NCBI RefSeq assembly: GCF_009834785.1
Contig: NZ_WUYX01000033.1
Coordinates: forward strand, 1-64,000
DNA: 64,000 bases
Direction: 5' to 3'
DNA from: Natronorubrum halalkaliphilum
Lineage (GTDB): Archaea > Halobacteriota > Halobacteria > Halobacteriales > Natrialbaceae
Below are positions 16,940 through 25,651 of the stretch, piece by piece; within the stretch, counting starts at the first letter, position 1, and the number at the start of each line of letters is the position of its first letter. The notes under the pieces are model-generated. The model did no database searches. It saw only the letters and a program-made list of their open reading frames with translations, and was not told the origin of the DNA. The translations under genes were made by a program, and so were the position numbers.

Positions 16940-18115
16940 TTACGGAACTACGTCGGCCTCGACCTCGAGTACCGACGACGCCGCGTCTTGAACCGGCTCG
17001 AGAACGTCCGGGCGCGCGTAGACGCCGAGCCGCCAGATTTCGCGAGCGCAGGCGTCCAGTCCGGCGACCAGCGACGAGCGTTCCTCGAGCCGCCGAAGGT
17101 CGCCGTCGACGACGATTCGGGCCCTGGATTCGGGCGAACTCGGTTCGGAAGGGCTGTCGACGACGACGGCCGCGGGATCCACGCCCGCAATATCGGCGAT
17201 TTCTCGTTCGAGGGCTCGCGTGCGATCGTACTCGATCCCGACGAAGCGGTCGGGAACGGCGTCGCGACGAGCCCAGATCGCTCGCTTGTAGAGTCGCCGT
17301 TCGCGCAGGCGGGTCGCGACGTCGGCCGTCGGCCCGTGAGCCTCGAGGGTGGCGAGCAGTTCCGCGTCGGTCAACCGGGCGAAGCGATCCGCGTCGATCG
17401 CTTCATCGGCGAGGATGCGTTCGCTCGCGCGGTCGAGCATCGCGCCCGCGATCCGCGAGACGTGGTGGCGATAGACGGTCGCGTTCATCAGCGTCCGGGC
17501 GATTAGCGCGCTCTCGGCGGTCGCGACGTCCCCCGCTTCGAGCGCGAGTTTCCCGTCGACGATCCGCAGCGAGTAGAGGAGTCGCGCGTGGTCGATCGTC
17601 CCGTAGGGAACGCCCGTGTGGTGGGCGTCGCGAACGAGATAGTCCAGTCGATCGACGTCGAGCGGGCCGGAGACGAGCTCACCGAGCGGGCCGCGGCCGT
17701 CGACGGTCGCCGCGACCGCCTGCGGATCCAGTCCCTGCGCCTCGAGGACGTCACCGAGTTCGCCGTCCGTGAGCAACCACTCGATTTCGTCGTGGTGACG
17801 GCCGAGGTGGCGCTCGATGGCGGCTTCGGTCTGGTGACCGAACGGGCCGTGGCCGACGTCGTGGACCAGCGCCGCCGCGCGCAGACGATCCGCGAGATCG
17901 TCCTCGAGATCGAGTTTCTCGACGGCGCTCGAGGCGAGATGATAGACGCCGAGACTGTGTTCAAACCGGGTGTGGTTCGCGGAGGGGTAGACGAGTTGGA
18001 CGGTACTCAGCTGGCGCACGGACCGCAGGCGCTGCATCGGGGCGGTATCCAGAACTGCCTCCGCAGTCGGATCGAGTTCGATATAGTCGTGAACGCTATC
18101 CTTGATCGTCGTCAT
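16940..18115 (-). CDS. HD-domain phosphohydrolase (dNTPase/SAMHD1-like)
   Basis: A 391-residue HD-superfamily metallohydrolase. The metal ligands are His in TRFEHSLGVYHLA (about 48-60), His-Asp in LVHDVGHGPFGHQ (about 88-100) and Asp in LDVDRLDYLVRDA. The arrangement and IKDSVHDYIELDPTAEAV opening match the archaeal/bacterial dGTPase-like HD family related to SAMHD1, acting on nucleotides. Length is typical. The convergent neighbour is MazG, another nucleotide-pool enzyme, which may be functional grouping or coincidence. Confidence 0.9.
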   Translation of the reverse strand: MTTIKDSVHDYIELDPTAEAVLDTAPMQRLRSVRQLSTVQLVYPSANHTRFEHSLGVYHLASSAVEKLDLEDDLADRLRAAALVHDVGHGPFGHQTEAAIERHLGRHHDEIEWLLTDGELGDVLEAQGLDPQAVAATVDGRGPLGELVSGPLDVDRLDYLVRDAHHTGVPYGTIDHARLLYSLRIVDGKLALEAGDVATAESALIARTLMNATVYRHHVSRIAGAMLDRASERILADEAIDADRFARLTDAELLATLEAHGPTADVATRLRERRLYKRAIWARRDAVPDRFVGIEYDRTRALEREIADIAGVDPAAVVVDSPSEPSSPESRARIVVDGDLRRLEERSSLVAGLDACAREIWRLGVYARPDVLEPVQDAASSVLEVEADVVP

Positions 18116-18241
18116 CTGGTGTTACGTAGTCCTCACGAGCAGAGTGTCTTAGCCGCGGTGATTCCGTTCGGGTTCGACTCCAGCCGGTGGGCTGGGAGCG
18201 ATCACAGCACCGCCATTCCTGCCTGTCCGAGCCGAGAACGA

Positions 18242-18742
18242 TCACAGCACCGTTCGCTCGAGTTGCGCGTAGGTCTCCTCGAGCGATCCCGAATTATCGA
18301 TCACGACGTGATCGCGTTCGATCGGTTCGAACGACTCGCGAAGTTGCAGGTGCTGTTCGAACTGGGCATCGCTGATCGTGTTCGTCCGCCTTTCGATCCG
18401 TTCCTCGACGACCTCGAGCGCGCAGGTGACGTGGACGAACATCGCGTCGGCCCCGGCCTCGCGGGCGACGGTCACGGCCTGGTCGCGGTTCGTTCTGGTT
18501 CGAAACGTCGCGTCGAGGACGACGTCGGTACCGGACTCGAGGTCGGTACGGGCACGCTCGAGCAGTTCCGCGTAGGTCGCCGCGCTCTCGGCGCTGGTGT
18601 ACGACGGATTAGGGAACAGCTCCTTGCGGACGGCGTCGCTGCGATACCGCGTTGCCGAGAGCCGTTCTGCGGCGTAGGCGGACGCGACCGATTTTCCCAC
18701 ACCGGGCAGTCCACAGTAGACGAGTAGCGTTGGACGGGCCAC
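18242..18742 (-). CDS. P-loop kinase-like ATPase (AAA_33)
   Basis: A 166-residue nucleoside/polynucleotide kinase-like P-loop protein. Walker A is GLPGVGKS (11-18). The YRSDAVRKELFP segment is the substrate-side region seen in zeta-toxin/PNK-like kinases. VVLDATFRTRTNRDQA is Walker-B-like, and RIERR is a possible lid arginine cluster. Family members phosphorylate small molecules or nucleic-acid ends; the substrate here is unknown. It starts with MARPTLLVYC and is probably monocistronic. Confidence 0.85.
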   Translation of the reverse strand: MARPTLLVYCGLPGVGKSVASAYAAERLSATRYRSDAVRKELFPNPSYTSAESAATYAELLERARTDLESGTDVVLDATFRTRTNRDQAVTVAREAGADAMFVHVTCALEVVEERIERRTNTISDAQFEQHLQLRESFEPIERDHVVIDNSGSLEETYAQLERTVL

Positions 18743-19044
18743 AGCGGACAGTCAGTCGGACGGTTACTAAATCCGAACGGTTTGGAATTGGCGTTATCTT
18801 GGTTTCCCGGCTGTAGTGGATCAATATGTTTTGTGTTCACATTGACCAAACGAGCGGACACGTTATCCTGATACGCCAGACAATTGCATGATCGACAAGA
18901 AAACAACGAGAGGAAACCGTCATTCAGGGGAGTCGATCAGTTATCTGAGATGTGAGAAACATCAGTTCGAATAGTAAGACAGCTATAGACACGGGGAGAC
19001 CGAACTATCATTGTTTTTATAGTGGTTGGATAGTCGTACTATGT
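18743..19044. other. Divergent intergenic region upstream of phnD
   Basis: About 300 bp, more AT-rich than neighbours, without a gene. It carries the promoter of the ABC transporter operon at its right end. The pair ATAGT/ACTAT (19019-19042) brackets the start region of that promoter. Confidence 0.6.
19014..19022 (+). promoter_or_regulatory. TATA box of phnD operon
   Basis: TTTTTATAG, centred about 27 bp upstream of the ATG at 19045, the standard spacing for a leaderless haloarchaeal transcript. Confidence 0.65.
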
Positions 19045-20058
19045 ATGGCGCGAAAACTACGGTGTGGAGACAGTACACGACGAACGTTTTTGGCGGCAAC
19101 TGGTGGTGCCGCTCTCGCAGGACTGGCAGGTTGTATCGGCAGCACTGACGACGACAGCGTTCGATTCGTTCTCAACCCGGCGGAGGAACAGACGGACATC
19201 GTCGAAGAGTACACGCCGATGAAGGAGTATCTCGAAGACGAGACCGGAGCGGACGTCGAACTCATCCGTGCCGGAAGTTACGTCGAGACGCTCGAAGCAC
19301 TCGAGACCGACCAGGCCGATATTGCGGACACATCGCCGACGGCAGTACCCGCCGGAGACGGCTTCGCCGACGTTGTCGGGATGCGAACGGCCTTCGGTGG
19401 CGCGCTGTACTTCTCGACGATTGCGACCACGCCCGACAGCGATATCGACGACCTGTCCGATCTCGAGGATGAAGTGATGACGACCGGTGCGCGGATGTCG
19501 ACCAGTGGAACACTCTCGCCGACCGTAATGCTCTCCGAAGCGGGACTCGACATCGGAAACTTCCCCGACGGAGACGCGAACGATCTGGAGCTTCGAACAG
19601 CACCAGACCACGATACGTCGCGAGAACGCCTGATCAACGACGATGAAATCGTTGCGGCGGCAACCGGTGCGTTCGCCTCCGCACCACAGATTCCACAGGA
19701 ACAGTTCGACGACTATCCGGAGTTCGTCGAACACTCTGCAGAGTACGACGATGCTGGTGGAGACATCGACGACGACAACCCCGAACTACAGTTGCTCGCC
19801 GTTTCGGACCCGCTCCCGCGAGCACCGATTATGGCCCGTAGCGAGTGGGACGATCCCGAGCGAGACGACATCGAAGCCGCACTGTTAGACGCCAGCGAGG
19901 ATGATCTAATCCCCGACGACGTCGACGAGGACTACGAACTCTGGTTTACTGGCATCCAGGAAGCCGATCAGAACGATTACGAACCCGTCCAGGACATCCT
20001 CGACGAACTCGGCCTCGAGTTCCAAGACTTCGCTCCTGACGAAGAGGACGACGAATAG
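19045..20058 (+). CDS. phnD: Phosphonate-type ABC transporter substrate-binding lipoprotein
   Basis: A 337-residue Tat-exported lipoprotein: RRTFLA followed by lipobox LAGC near residue 28. The mature part is a PhnD-like periplasmic-binding fold: VRFVLNPAEEQTDIVEEYTP, LEALETDQADIADTSPTAVP and AFGGALYFSTIATTPDSDI. The mature protein is extremely Asp/Glu rich, ending PDEEDDE. It should capture phosphonate, phosphite or phosphate-ester-like anions at the outer membrane face. The start is ATG 19045, supported by TATA spacing; the upstream open frame has no signal peptide. First gene of a three-gene operon with ATPase and permease. Confidence 0.9.
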   Translation: MARKLRCGDSTRRTFLAATGGAALAGLAGCIGSTDDDSVRFVLNPAEEQTDIVEEYTPMKEYLEDETGADVELIRAGSYVETLEALETDQADIADTSPTAVPAGDGFADVVGMRTAFGGALYFSTIATTPDSDIDDLSDLEDEVMTTGARMSTSGTLSPTVMLSEAGLDIGNFPDGDANDLELRTAPDHDTSRERLINDDEIVAAATGAFASAPQIPQEQFDDYPEFVEHSAEYDDAGGDIDDDNPELQLLAVSDPLPRAPIMARSEWDDPERDDIEAALLDASEDDLIPDDVDEDYELWFTGIQEADQNDYEPVQDILDELGLEFQDFAPDEEDDE

Positions 20059-20098
20059 ATAAACAGGCAGCGAAGACAACCACCATACTACCTTTACA

Positions 20099-20866
20099 AT
20101 GTCCGCAATTCGAGTAGAGAACCTCACAAAACGGTTTGGGGATACCGTCGCCCTTGACGACGTTTCGTTCGAGATCTCGGAGGGCGAGTTTACCGTCGTC
20201 CTCGGTATTTCGGGATCGGGGAAATCGACCCTACTCAGGTGTATCAACGGACTCACGACACCGACGGACGGACGGGTAATCGTCGACGATGAACCTGTAA
20301 CGTCACACCGAAACGACGTCGCGATGGTGTTCCAACAACACAACATCATCGGCGGGATGAGTGCGTACTCGAACGCGCTGAGTGGGGCACTGGGGCGAAC
20401 GGATTTCACTCGGAGCCTGCTTCGATTCAACGATCGAGAGGACAAACTCCAGGCTCTCGAGGCGCTGGAGATGGTCGGACTGTTGGACGAAGCCGAACAA
20501 CGCGCCGGACGAATGAGTGGTGGCCAACAACAGCGCGTGGGCATCGCCCGGGCGCTCGTTCAAGAGCCCCGGATTCTGCTCGCCGACGAGCCGGTTGCGA
20601 GTCTCGACCCGGGAAGTGCACAGACGGTGATGCAGTACCTCCGCGGTGCGGCCGAACAGGAGGACCTGACGACGATGATCAGCCTTCACCAGGTCAATCT
20701 CGCCCGTCAGTTCGGTGAGCGATTTATCGGGCTCGCGGACGGGGAGGTCGTGTTCGACGGCTACCGTGACGATCTGACGTTCGATGTCATCGACAAACTC
20801 TACGGCGGCATCAACATGGAAGAGTTCCTCGGCGGCGGCGATTCAGATACGACGGTGGCACAATGA
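20099..20866 (+). CDS. phnC: Phosphonate-type ABC transporter ATP-binding protein
   Basis: A 255-residue ABC ATPase. Walker A is GISGSGKST (36-44), the Q-loop is VFQQHNIIGG, the signature is MSGGQQQRVGIARAL, Walker B is ILLADEP, and the switch His is in MISLHQVNLA. The PhnC-like sequence after Walker A (LLRCINGLTTPTDGRVIVDD) supports the subfamily. It energises uptake through PhnE. It starts 40 bp after phnD and overlaps phnE by four bases (ATGA). Confidence 0.93.
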   Translation: MSAIRVENLTKRFGDTVALDDVSFEISEGEFTVVLGISGSGKSTLLRCINGLTTPTDGRVIVDDEPVTSHRNDVAMVFQQHNIIGGMSAYSNALSGALGRTDFTRSLLRFNDREDKLQALEALEMVGLLDEAEQRAGRMSGGQQQRVGIARALVQEPRILLADEPVASLDPGSAQTVMQYLRGAAEQEDLTTMISLHQVNLARQFGERFIGLADGEVVFDGYRDDLTFDVIDKLYGGINMEEFLGGGDSDTTVAQ

Positions 20867-21750
20867 GCACGGACCCATCGGTCGAACAGCGGTTGGAACA
20901 GATTCGACTTACACGGCGCGTTCGATGGGTTCTCTACGCCCTTCTGTCGGTCGCGTTTGCTGTCGCATTCTACGGTTCACTGGTGCTGATCGAGTTCTCG
21001 GTCGTCGATATCTATCAGCAGTTGCCGGGATTCGCCGATCGACTCGTCCACTACACTCCGAACTGGGAGTTCATTGTCGAGCGAAACTTGCCGCTCGAGT
21101 CGGTGATCACGCTCGCGATGGGCTTTGCCGGAACGATCATGGGAATCCCACTTGCCCTGCTGTTGGGTGTCCTCGGGAGCGGGAGAGTTACCCCGTACCC
21201 GTTTAATTTCATCTTCCGCTCGGTCATGGGGATCTCCCGTGCGATCCCGGCGCTCGTCTGGTTCCTGATCTTTATCCCACTCGCGGGACTGTCGGCCGTG
21301 ACGGCGACCATCGCGATCGCAGTCAGTACCATCGGGAATCTCGGTCGGCTGTTCACCGACGAACTCGAAGAAGTCGAGGACGGACCCATCGAAGCGATGG
21401 AAACCACTGGGGCTTCGAAGTCCCAAACAGTCGTATTCGGGATGCTCAGCCAGGTCAAGACGTCGTTCATCGCGTGGACGCTATACATCTTCGAAGTGAA
21501 CGTTCGACAGGCCGTCACGCTCGGTCTTCTCGGCGGTGGCGGGATCGGCGTGATCATTCAGGTCCAGCAGGACCTCCGTGCCTATGGGAACATGATGGCG
21601 GGTATCGTCGTCGTGCTCGTGTTGATCGTCGTCGTCGAGATGGTCAGCCAGCGACTCCGATCGTACCTCCGTGATGACGAGGAGGCCGACGGACTGATCC
21701 AACTCCTCGTCGGCTTCCCACAGCGGATGGCCGAATCGGCGCTCAAGTAA
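20863..21750 (+). CDS. phnE: Phosphonate-type ABC transporter permease
   Basis: A 295-residue integral membrane permease with about six helices and the cytoplasmic EAA-type loop EEVEDGPIEAMETTGASKSQ that docks on PhnC. MGISRAIPALVWFLIF and GGGGIGVIIQ are PhnE-like blocks. The ATG overlaps the phnC stop, so translation is coupled. No C-P lyase or phosphonatase gene is present in the window, so the imported compound is not known; phosphite or phosphate esters are alternatives. Confidence 0.92.
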   Translation: MSTDPSVEQRLEQIRLTRRVRWVLYALLSVAFAVAFYGSLVLIEFSVVDIYQQLPGFADRLVHYTPNWEFIVERNLPLESVITLAMGFAGTIMGIPLALLLGVLGSGRVTPYPFNFIFRSVMGISRAIPALVWFLIFIPLAGLSAVTATIAIAVSTIGNLGRLFTDELEEVEDGPIEAMETTGASKSQTVVFGMLSQVKTSFIAWTLYIFEVNVRQAVTLGLLGGGGIGVIIQVQQDLRAYGNMMAGIVVVLVLIVVVEMVSQRLRSYLRDDEEADGLIQLLVGFPQRMAESALK

Positions 21751-21824
21751 TCGACTCCCGCGGTCTGATTTTGTCTTCGCCGACCGCTGACCGTCAGCGG
21801 TCTCGGTCCGATCTCGTCGATCCC

Positions 21825-22538
21825 TCATTCGACTCCGAGTGCTCGAGCGCGTCGCAAGAACAGTTCGTCGGCCGCGTCCCCACCCAGCACACCGGGATCG
21901 TACTCGAGCGCCGGCTTCTCGTGCCCGGCGTCTGGGAAGTGAACGGCCAGTTCGTACCGGCCGACGTCGGAATCGGCGGCATCCACGAGTCGCTCGTCGG
22001 CGCTCGAGAGGTCGAGATCGAAGGCGTCTCTGACTGTCGCGGCGAGGCTGGCTTCGGCGTGGGTGTAGCCCGGGAGCGTTTCCTTGACCGGCGCTGGAAC
22101 GTTCGCGAGATAGGCCTCGGTGGCATCGTGGAGCAGGCCCCATCGGATCGCGGCCGGACTGCCGCCGCGGGCCTCGACCTCGTGGCTGACGTGGACCGAG
22201 TGTCGGGCCACGCTGTACGGCTCCGTGCCCTGGCCCGTAAACCGGGTGAGATTGGCGAGCGCGTGGGCGATATCGTCGATCGAGACGTCGGCGGGGTCGG
22301 CCGAGAGCGGCGTGATCGTCCCGCCCGATCGCGTGTTGATCGTCCCGTAGCCGCCGTTCCGTTCGGCGAGCAGCGCCTGGAGTTCGCCGACGACGGCTTC
22401 GAACTGGGCCCGAAACTCGTCGCCGGACTCATCGGCCGCTCGGAGGTCCCGCGCGAGCGTCGCTACCTCGTCCTCGAGGTGGTCGATTCGGCGCGACCGT
22501 GACGTGTTCTCGTCGTCGAACCGTTCCATGGAGTGCAT
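21825..22538 (-). CDS. HD-domain hydrolase with N-terminal coiled coil
   Basis: A 237-residue protein. The N terminus (about 1-60) is heptad-like and acidic (RIDHLEDEVATLARDLRAAD). The C-terminal HD domain has TRFTGQGTEPYSVARHSVHV, the His-Asp pair in GLLHDATEAYLANVPAPVK (about 128-146) and Asp in DAADSDVGRYE. It resembles YfbR/phage-type HD nucleotidases that remove phosphate from deoxynucleotides; the coiled-coil extension is not usual for those. Start 22538 (MHSMERF) or 22529 (MERF); the longer frame beyond is shadow. It converges with phnE at 75 bp. Confidence 0.82.
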   Translation of the reverse strand: MHSMERFDDENTSRSRRIDHLEDEVATLARDLRAADESGDEFRAQFEAVVGELQALLAERNGGYGTINTRSGGTITPLSADPADVSIDDIAHALANLTRFTGQGTEPYSVARHSVHVSHEVEARGGSPAAIRWGLLHDATEAYLANVPAPVKETLPGYTHAEASLAATVRDAFDLDLSSADERLVDAADSDVGRYELAVHFPDAGHEKPALEYDPGVLGGDAADELFLRRARALGVE

Positions 22539-22701
22539 TCCAGAGAGCGATACCAAAGAAGATGTGATTCCCGACCGGACGCGCGGCGTAGCCGGGGACA
22601 GGGCGACGGCACAACGGCGCGTTCGAGGGAAACAAACACCTGCCTCCGGGCCGATAGTTCCGGTTCGGAGCGACCGAGCGGACCGCAACGACTGAAGAGA
22701 C

Positions 22702-23292
22702 ATGAGACGACGACGAGTGATCGCGGGAGCCGCGACGCTAACGACGATCAGCGGCTGCCTCGACAGCGGGTCGGACGAAGACGAAACGGCTCCCGATCGA
22801 GACGAGCCACCGTTCGACGTCACGACCGTCGACGCGCCGGGCAGCGACGCCGGGACGGTCAGCGTGCCCACCGCTGAGCAGGTGCAACTCGTCAATTTCA
22901 TCCGAACGACGTGTCCGACCAGCCGAGGAATGCTCTCACACGTCGGCGACGCCAAAGACCACTTCGAGGACGCCTACGACGTCGGTCCCGATGGCGAGAT
23001 TCTCGTAATGACCGTCATCAACGGAACCGCCGGATCCCAGTTGTCGGAATCTGAACTCGCCGACTGGTGGGTCGAACAGGACGGGGATTGGCCCGTCGGG
23101 ATCGACGAGTCGGGGCAGCTGTTCGACGCTCACGGCGTCGTCGGGACCCCGACGACCATTGCCGTCGACGGCACCGGCGACGTCCACTGGCGCGACGAGG
23201 GTGGCACCACGGCATCCAATCTGGTCAGCGGGGTCGAGACGGCCCTCGAGGCCGCAGCGGCCAACGGCGCGGACGAAGAATCCGACGACTAA
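22702..23292 (+). CDS. Thioredoxin-fold lipoprotein (TlpA-like) with CPTS active site
   Basis: A 196-residue protein. It has a short basic N terminus (MRRRRVIAGAATL), lipobox-like SGC at 17-19, then an acidic linker and a TlpA/redoxin fold. The active-site turn is FIRTTCPTSRGML (about 72-84) and the cis-proline region is VVGTPTTIAVDGTGDVHWRDEG. The second cysteine of CxxC is replaced by Ser, so a two-thiol disulfide reductase mechanism is not possible with this motif alone. It may be a thiol peroxidase-like, copper-handling or SCO-like protein instead. A family B palindrome begins eight bases after the stop. Confidence 0.75.
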   Translation: MRRRRVIAGAATLTTISGCLDSGSDEDETAPDRDEPPFDVTTVDAPGSDAGTVSVPTAEQVQLVNFIRTTCPTSRGMLSHVGDAKDHFEDAYDVGPDGEILVMTVINGTAGSQLSESELADWWVEQDGDWPVGIDESGQLFDAHGVVGTPTTIAVDGTGDVHWRDEGGTTASNLVSGVETALEAAAANGADEESDD

Positions 23293-23300
23293 CGAGACGA

Positions 23301-23386
23301 CTATAGTAGCCACTGGAAGTCAGTGCACATCTGATCGCATGACTGCTATCCGACCAGTGTGTAAACAGTTCCAGTTGTTACTATAA
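23301..23386. repeat. Palindromic MITE-like element, family B, copy 2
   Basis: Also 86 bp, with ends CTATAGTAGCCACTGGAA and TTCCAGTTGTTACTATAA. Differences from copy 1 in the left arm (CACTGGAA versus GACTGAAA) are largely matched in the right arm, keeping the stem. GTCAGTGCACATCTGATCGC is shared with copy 1. Confidence 0.85.
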
Positions 23387-23458
23387 CGAGGAGCGTCGAG
23401 TGCCGTCCCGTCCGTCGCCTACCCACGGCCCTCGTTCGTTCCTTCCCCACCGACCTTG

Positions 23459-23469
23459 AGTTTATATAC
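23459..23469 (+). promoter_or_regulatory. TATA box of NucS-N/zinc-ribbon gene
   Basis: AGTTTATATAC, centred about 27 bp before the ATG at 23491; a strong leaderless promoter. Confidence 0.7.
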
Positions 23470-23490
23470 GATTCCGCGGCCAGACTGTCC

Positions 23491-24267
23491 ATGATCGACG
23501 ACGCGATCCGCGTGCTCGCGGGCGACTGTACCGTCATCGCCGAAGGCACCGACCGCGAGGAGTACCGCGGTCGGGTAACGACGATCGTCAAACCCGACAA
23601 CAGCGTGCTGGTCCACGATACCGACGGCTACCAGCCCGTTGCGTGGTTGACTCGAGCCGACAGCGTCTCGAGCGACCGCGCGAACGATTTCACGCTCGTC
23701 GCGAAGAAGGGCACCCAGACGCTGCGCATCGCCGCCCACGAGCAGGACGGGTTCGCCCACTACCCGGCGTCGACGGCCGGGACGCCGGTCGGTCAGTGTC
23801 CGGACTGTGGTAGTGCGCTCGTCCGCTCAAAGGGCGTTCACTGCGTCGGCTGTGGCGACCGCTACGGCGTTCCCGCGGACGCAACGATCCGTGAGGAACA
23901 GTGTAACTGTGACTGTGGGCTGCCCCGGATGCGCGTCGAGCGCGGTCTCGCCTTCGACGTCTGTCTCGACCGGGGCTGTGAGTCGCTCGATGCGGCTGTC
24001 AGAGAGGCGTTCGACCGCGAGTGGGACTGCCCCGAACCCGGCTGCGAGGGCGACCTTCGGATCCTCCGGCGCGGCGGTCTCATCGCCGGCTGCGAGCACT
24101 ACCCCGACTGCGACACCGGCTTCGCCGTCCCCGCGGGCGTCGTCGACGGCGAGTGCGGCTGCGGGCTCCCGACCTTCGAAACGCGGAGCGGTTCCCGGTG
24201 TCTCGACGCGACGTGTGAGAAGGGGATCGCGAAGCCGCTCGAGGCCGAGTCCGCGGCGGACGATTGA
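23491..24267 (+). CDS. NucS N-terminal-like domain fused to topoisomerase zinc ribbons
   Basis: A 258-residue protein. The N-terminal part (about 1-65) resembles the DNA-binding domain of endonuclease NucS/EndoMS: CTVIAEGTDREEYRGRV, VKPDNSVLVHDTDGYQPVAW. The NucS nuclease domain is absent. Instead there are several Cys clusters of the topoisomerase C4 zinc-finger type: CPDCG...CVGCG, CNCDCGLP, CPEPGC...CEHYPDC, CGCGLP...CLDATCEKG. DNA binding is likely, with a role in repair or processing inferred only from the domains. The gene sits before the tRNA-splicing endonuclease gene. Its TGA stop shares the first base of a family A palindrome (TGATACGG). Confidence 0.75.
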   Translation: MIDDAIRVLAGDCTVIAEGTDREEYRGRVTTIVKPDNSVLVHDTDGYQPVAWLTRADSVSSDRANDFTLVAKKGTQTLRIAAHEQDGFAHYPASTAGTPVGQCPDCGSALVRSKGVHCVGCGDRYGVPADATIREEQCNCDCGLPRMRVERGLAFDVCLDRGCESLDAAVREAFDREWDCPEPGCEGDLRILRRGGLIAGCEHYPDCDTGFAVPAGVVDGECGCGLPTFETRSGSRCLDATCEKGIAKPLEAESAADD

Positions 24268-24348
24268 TACGGTTTGCTGTACCGATTTGCCGGTGGGACC
24301 GCAAGCCGTCCTGCGGTCCCATCGGTAATGACGTAGTGCAGACAGTAT
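24267..24348. repeat. Palindromic MITE-like element, family A, copy 3
   Basis: An 82-bp element beginning ATACGGTTTGCTGTACC and ending GACAGTAT, with a strong inner hairpin GGGACCGCA/TGCGGTCCC. It abuts the upstream stop codon. It lies between two same-strand genes, so it could terminate or separate their transcripts. Confidence 0.7.
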
Positions 24349-24453
24349 GAGTCGTGGCCCGCCGATCCGAATCCGTCCGCGGACGAGAGCCGAAGCGGGA
24401 TCGATGGGCAAGCGATCCGCAGCCCCTTAGTTCCGCCCGGCCAACACCCGACT

Positions 24454-25518
24454 ATGACACTCGAGGGGCGATTCGACGAGGAGCGGGGCGTGGTCCGCGT
24501 GGGGAGCGACGCACGACAGCGCTATCACGATTCGCGGGGCTACGGCTATCCGCTCGAGGGCAACGAGATCGCCCTCGCACCGATCGAGGCGGCCCACCTG
24601 CTCTACCGGGGCGACCTCGAGGCGGTCGTCGACGACGCGACCGGCGAGCGCCTCACGTTCCGGGAGTTCGTGGCCCGCGAGCCCGGCGCGAAGTTCGGCG
24701 TTCGGTTTCTCGTCTACGCGGACCTTCGATCGCGAGGGTTTTACCTCTCGCCGGCCGCGGAGCCGTGGGTTTCCGACCCCCCGACAGGAGAGGCGGACTT
24801 CGCGGTCTTTCCGCGCGGCAAGGGCCCCGGCGACGGCGAGGTGGAGTACGCACTGCGGGTGATCGGCGAGCGGACCGACGTTCCCGCAGACGAACTCGGA
24901 GACGGCGTCCTCGCAGTCGTCGACGAGGAGAGCGAAATTACGTACTTCGAGGTCTCCCGGCGAGATCCGACGGGCGCGTCGGTGGCCGACGCCTCGCTTC
25001 CGAACGACTGCGAGGCCACCCTACTGGCCGATCGCGTGGTCGTCTGGAAGCCGCCGCTTTCCCTCTACGAAACCACGTTCTACGGCCAGCCGCTCGAGGG
25101 CCGAGAGTACGACGAGCCCACCCTGCAGCTGTCGTTGCTCGAGGCGGCCTATCTCGCCGAACGGGACGCGATCGACCTCGAGCCGTCGACGGTCCGCGAA
25201 CGCGGTCGCGAGGTCGAAGGCGAGCGGTTCGAGCGTCGATTGGCGGTCTACACCGAACTGCGCGAGCGCGGCGTCGTCCCCAAAACGGGCTACAAGTTCG
25301 GCGCGGACTTCCGGACCTACGCCGAGGTGGAGTCGGTGGAGAATCTCGGACACTCAGAGTTGCTGGTTCGGGTCCATCCCGACGACTACGTCTTCGAGCC
25401 CCGCGACCTCGCGCTGGACGTTCGGCTGGCCCACGGCGTCCGCAAGACGATGGTGTTCGCGCTGGTCGGCGAGACCGGCGGGATCGACTGGTGGTCGCTC
25501 GAGCGGTTGACGCCCTGA
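24454..25518 (+). CDS. endA: tRNA-intron (splicing) endonuclease
   Basis: A 354-residue protein made of two tandem EndA repeats, the duplicated archaeal form that works as a dimer. It cuts the bulge-helix-bulge motif at intron borders in pre-tRNA and pre-rRNA. The C-terminal repeat keeps the catalytic triad Tyr289 (FRTYAEV), His300 (GHSELLV) and Lys331 (HGVRKTMVFA). The N-terminal repeat (FGVRFLVYADLRSRGFYLSP) has lost it, as usual. The ATG at 24454 begins MTLEGRFDEE. Confidence 0.95.
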   Translation: MTLEGRFDEERGVVRVGSDARQRYHDSRGYGYPLEGNEIALAPIEAAHLLYRGDLEAVVDDATGERLTFREFVAREPGAKFGVRFLVYADLRSRGFYLSPAAEPWVSDPPTGEADFAVFPRGKGPGDGEVEYALRVIGERTDVPADELGDGVLAVVDEESEITYFEVSRRDPTGASVADASLPNDCEATLLADRVVVWKPPLSLYETTFYGQPLEGREYDEPTLQLSLLEAAYLAERDAIDLEPSTVRERGREVEGERFERRLAVYTELRERGVVPKTGYKFGADFRTYAEVESVENLGHSELLVRVHPDDYVFEPRDLALDVRLAHGVRKTMVFALVGETGGIDWWSLERLTP

Positions 25519-25651
25519 GACGACTGTACGGCAGCCCGTACGAGGAATGAGTCGTGTCTCGAGCCGCCGATCCGGGTCCCGAGGAACTCGTACGCTACTA
25601 GTGTCTCCGACGAACGGAAACGTGAAAGTCTCGACGTGAGAGGGGAGTAGT

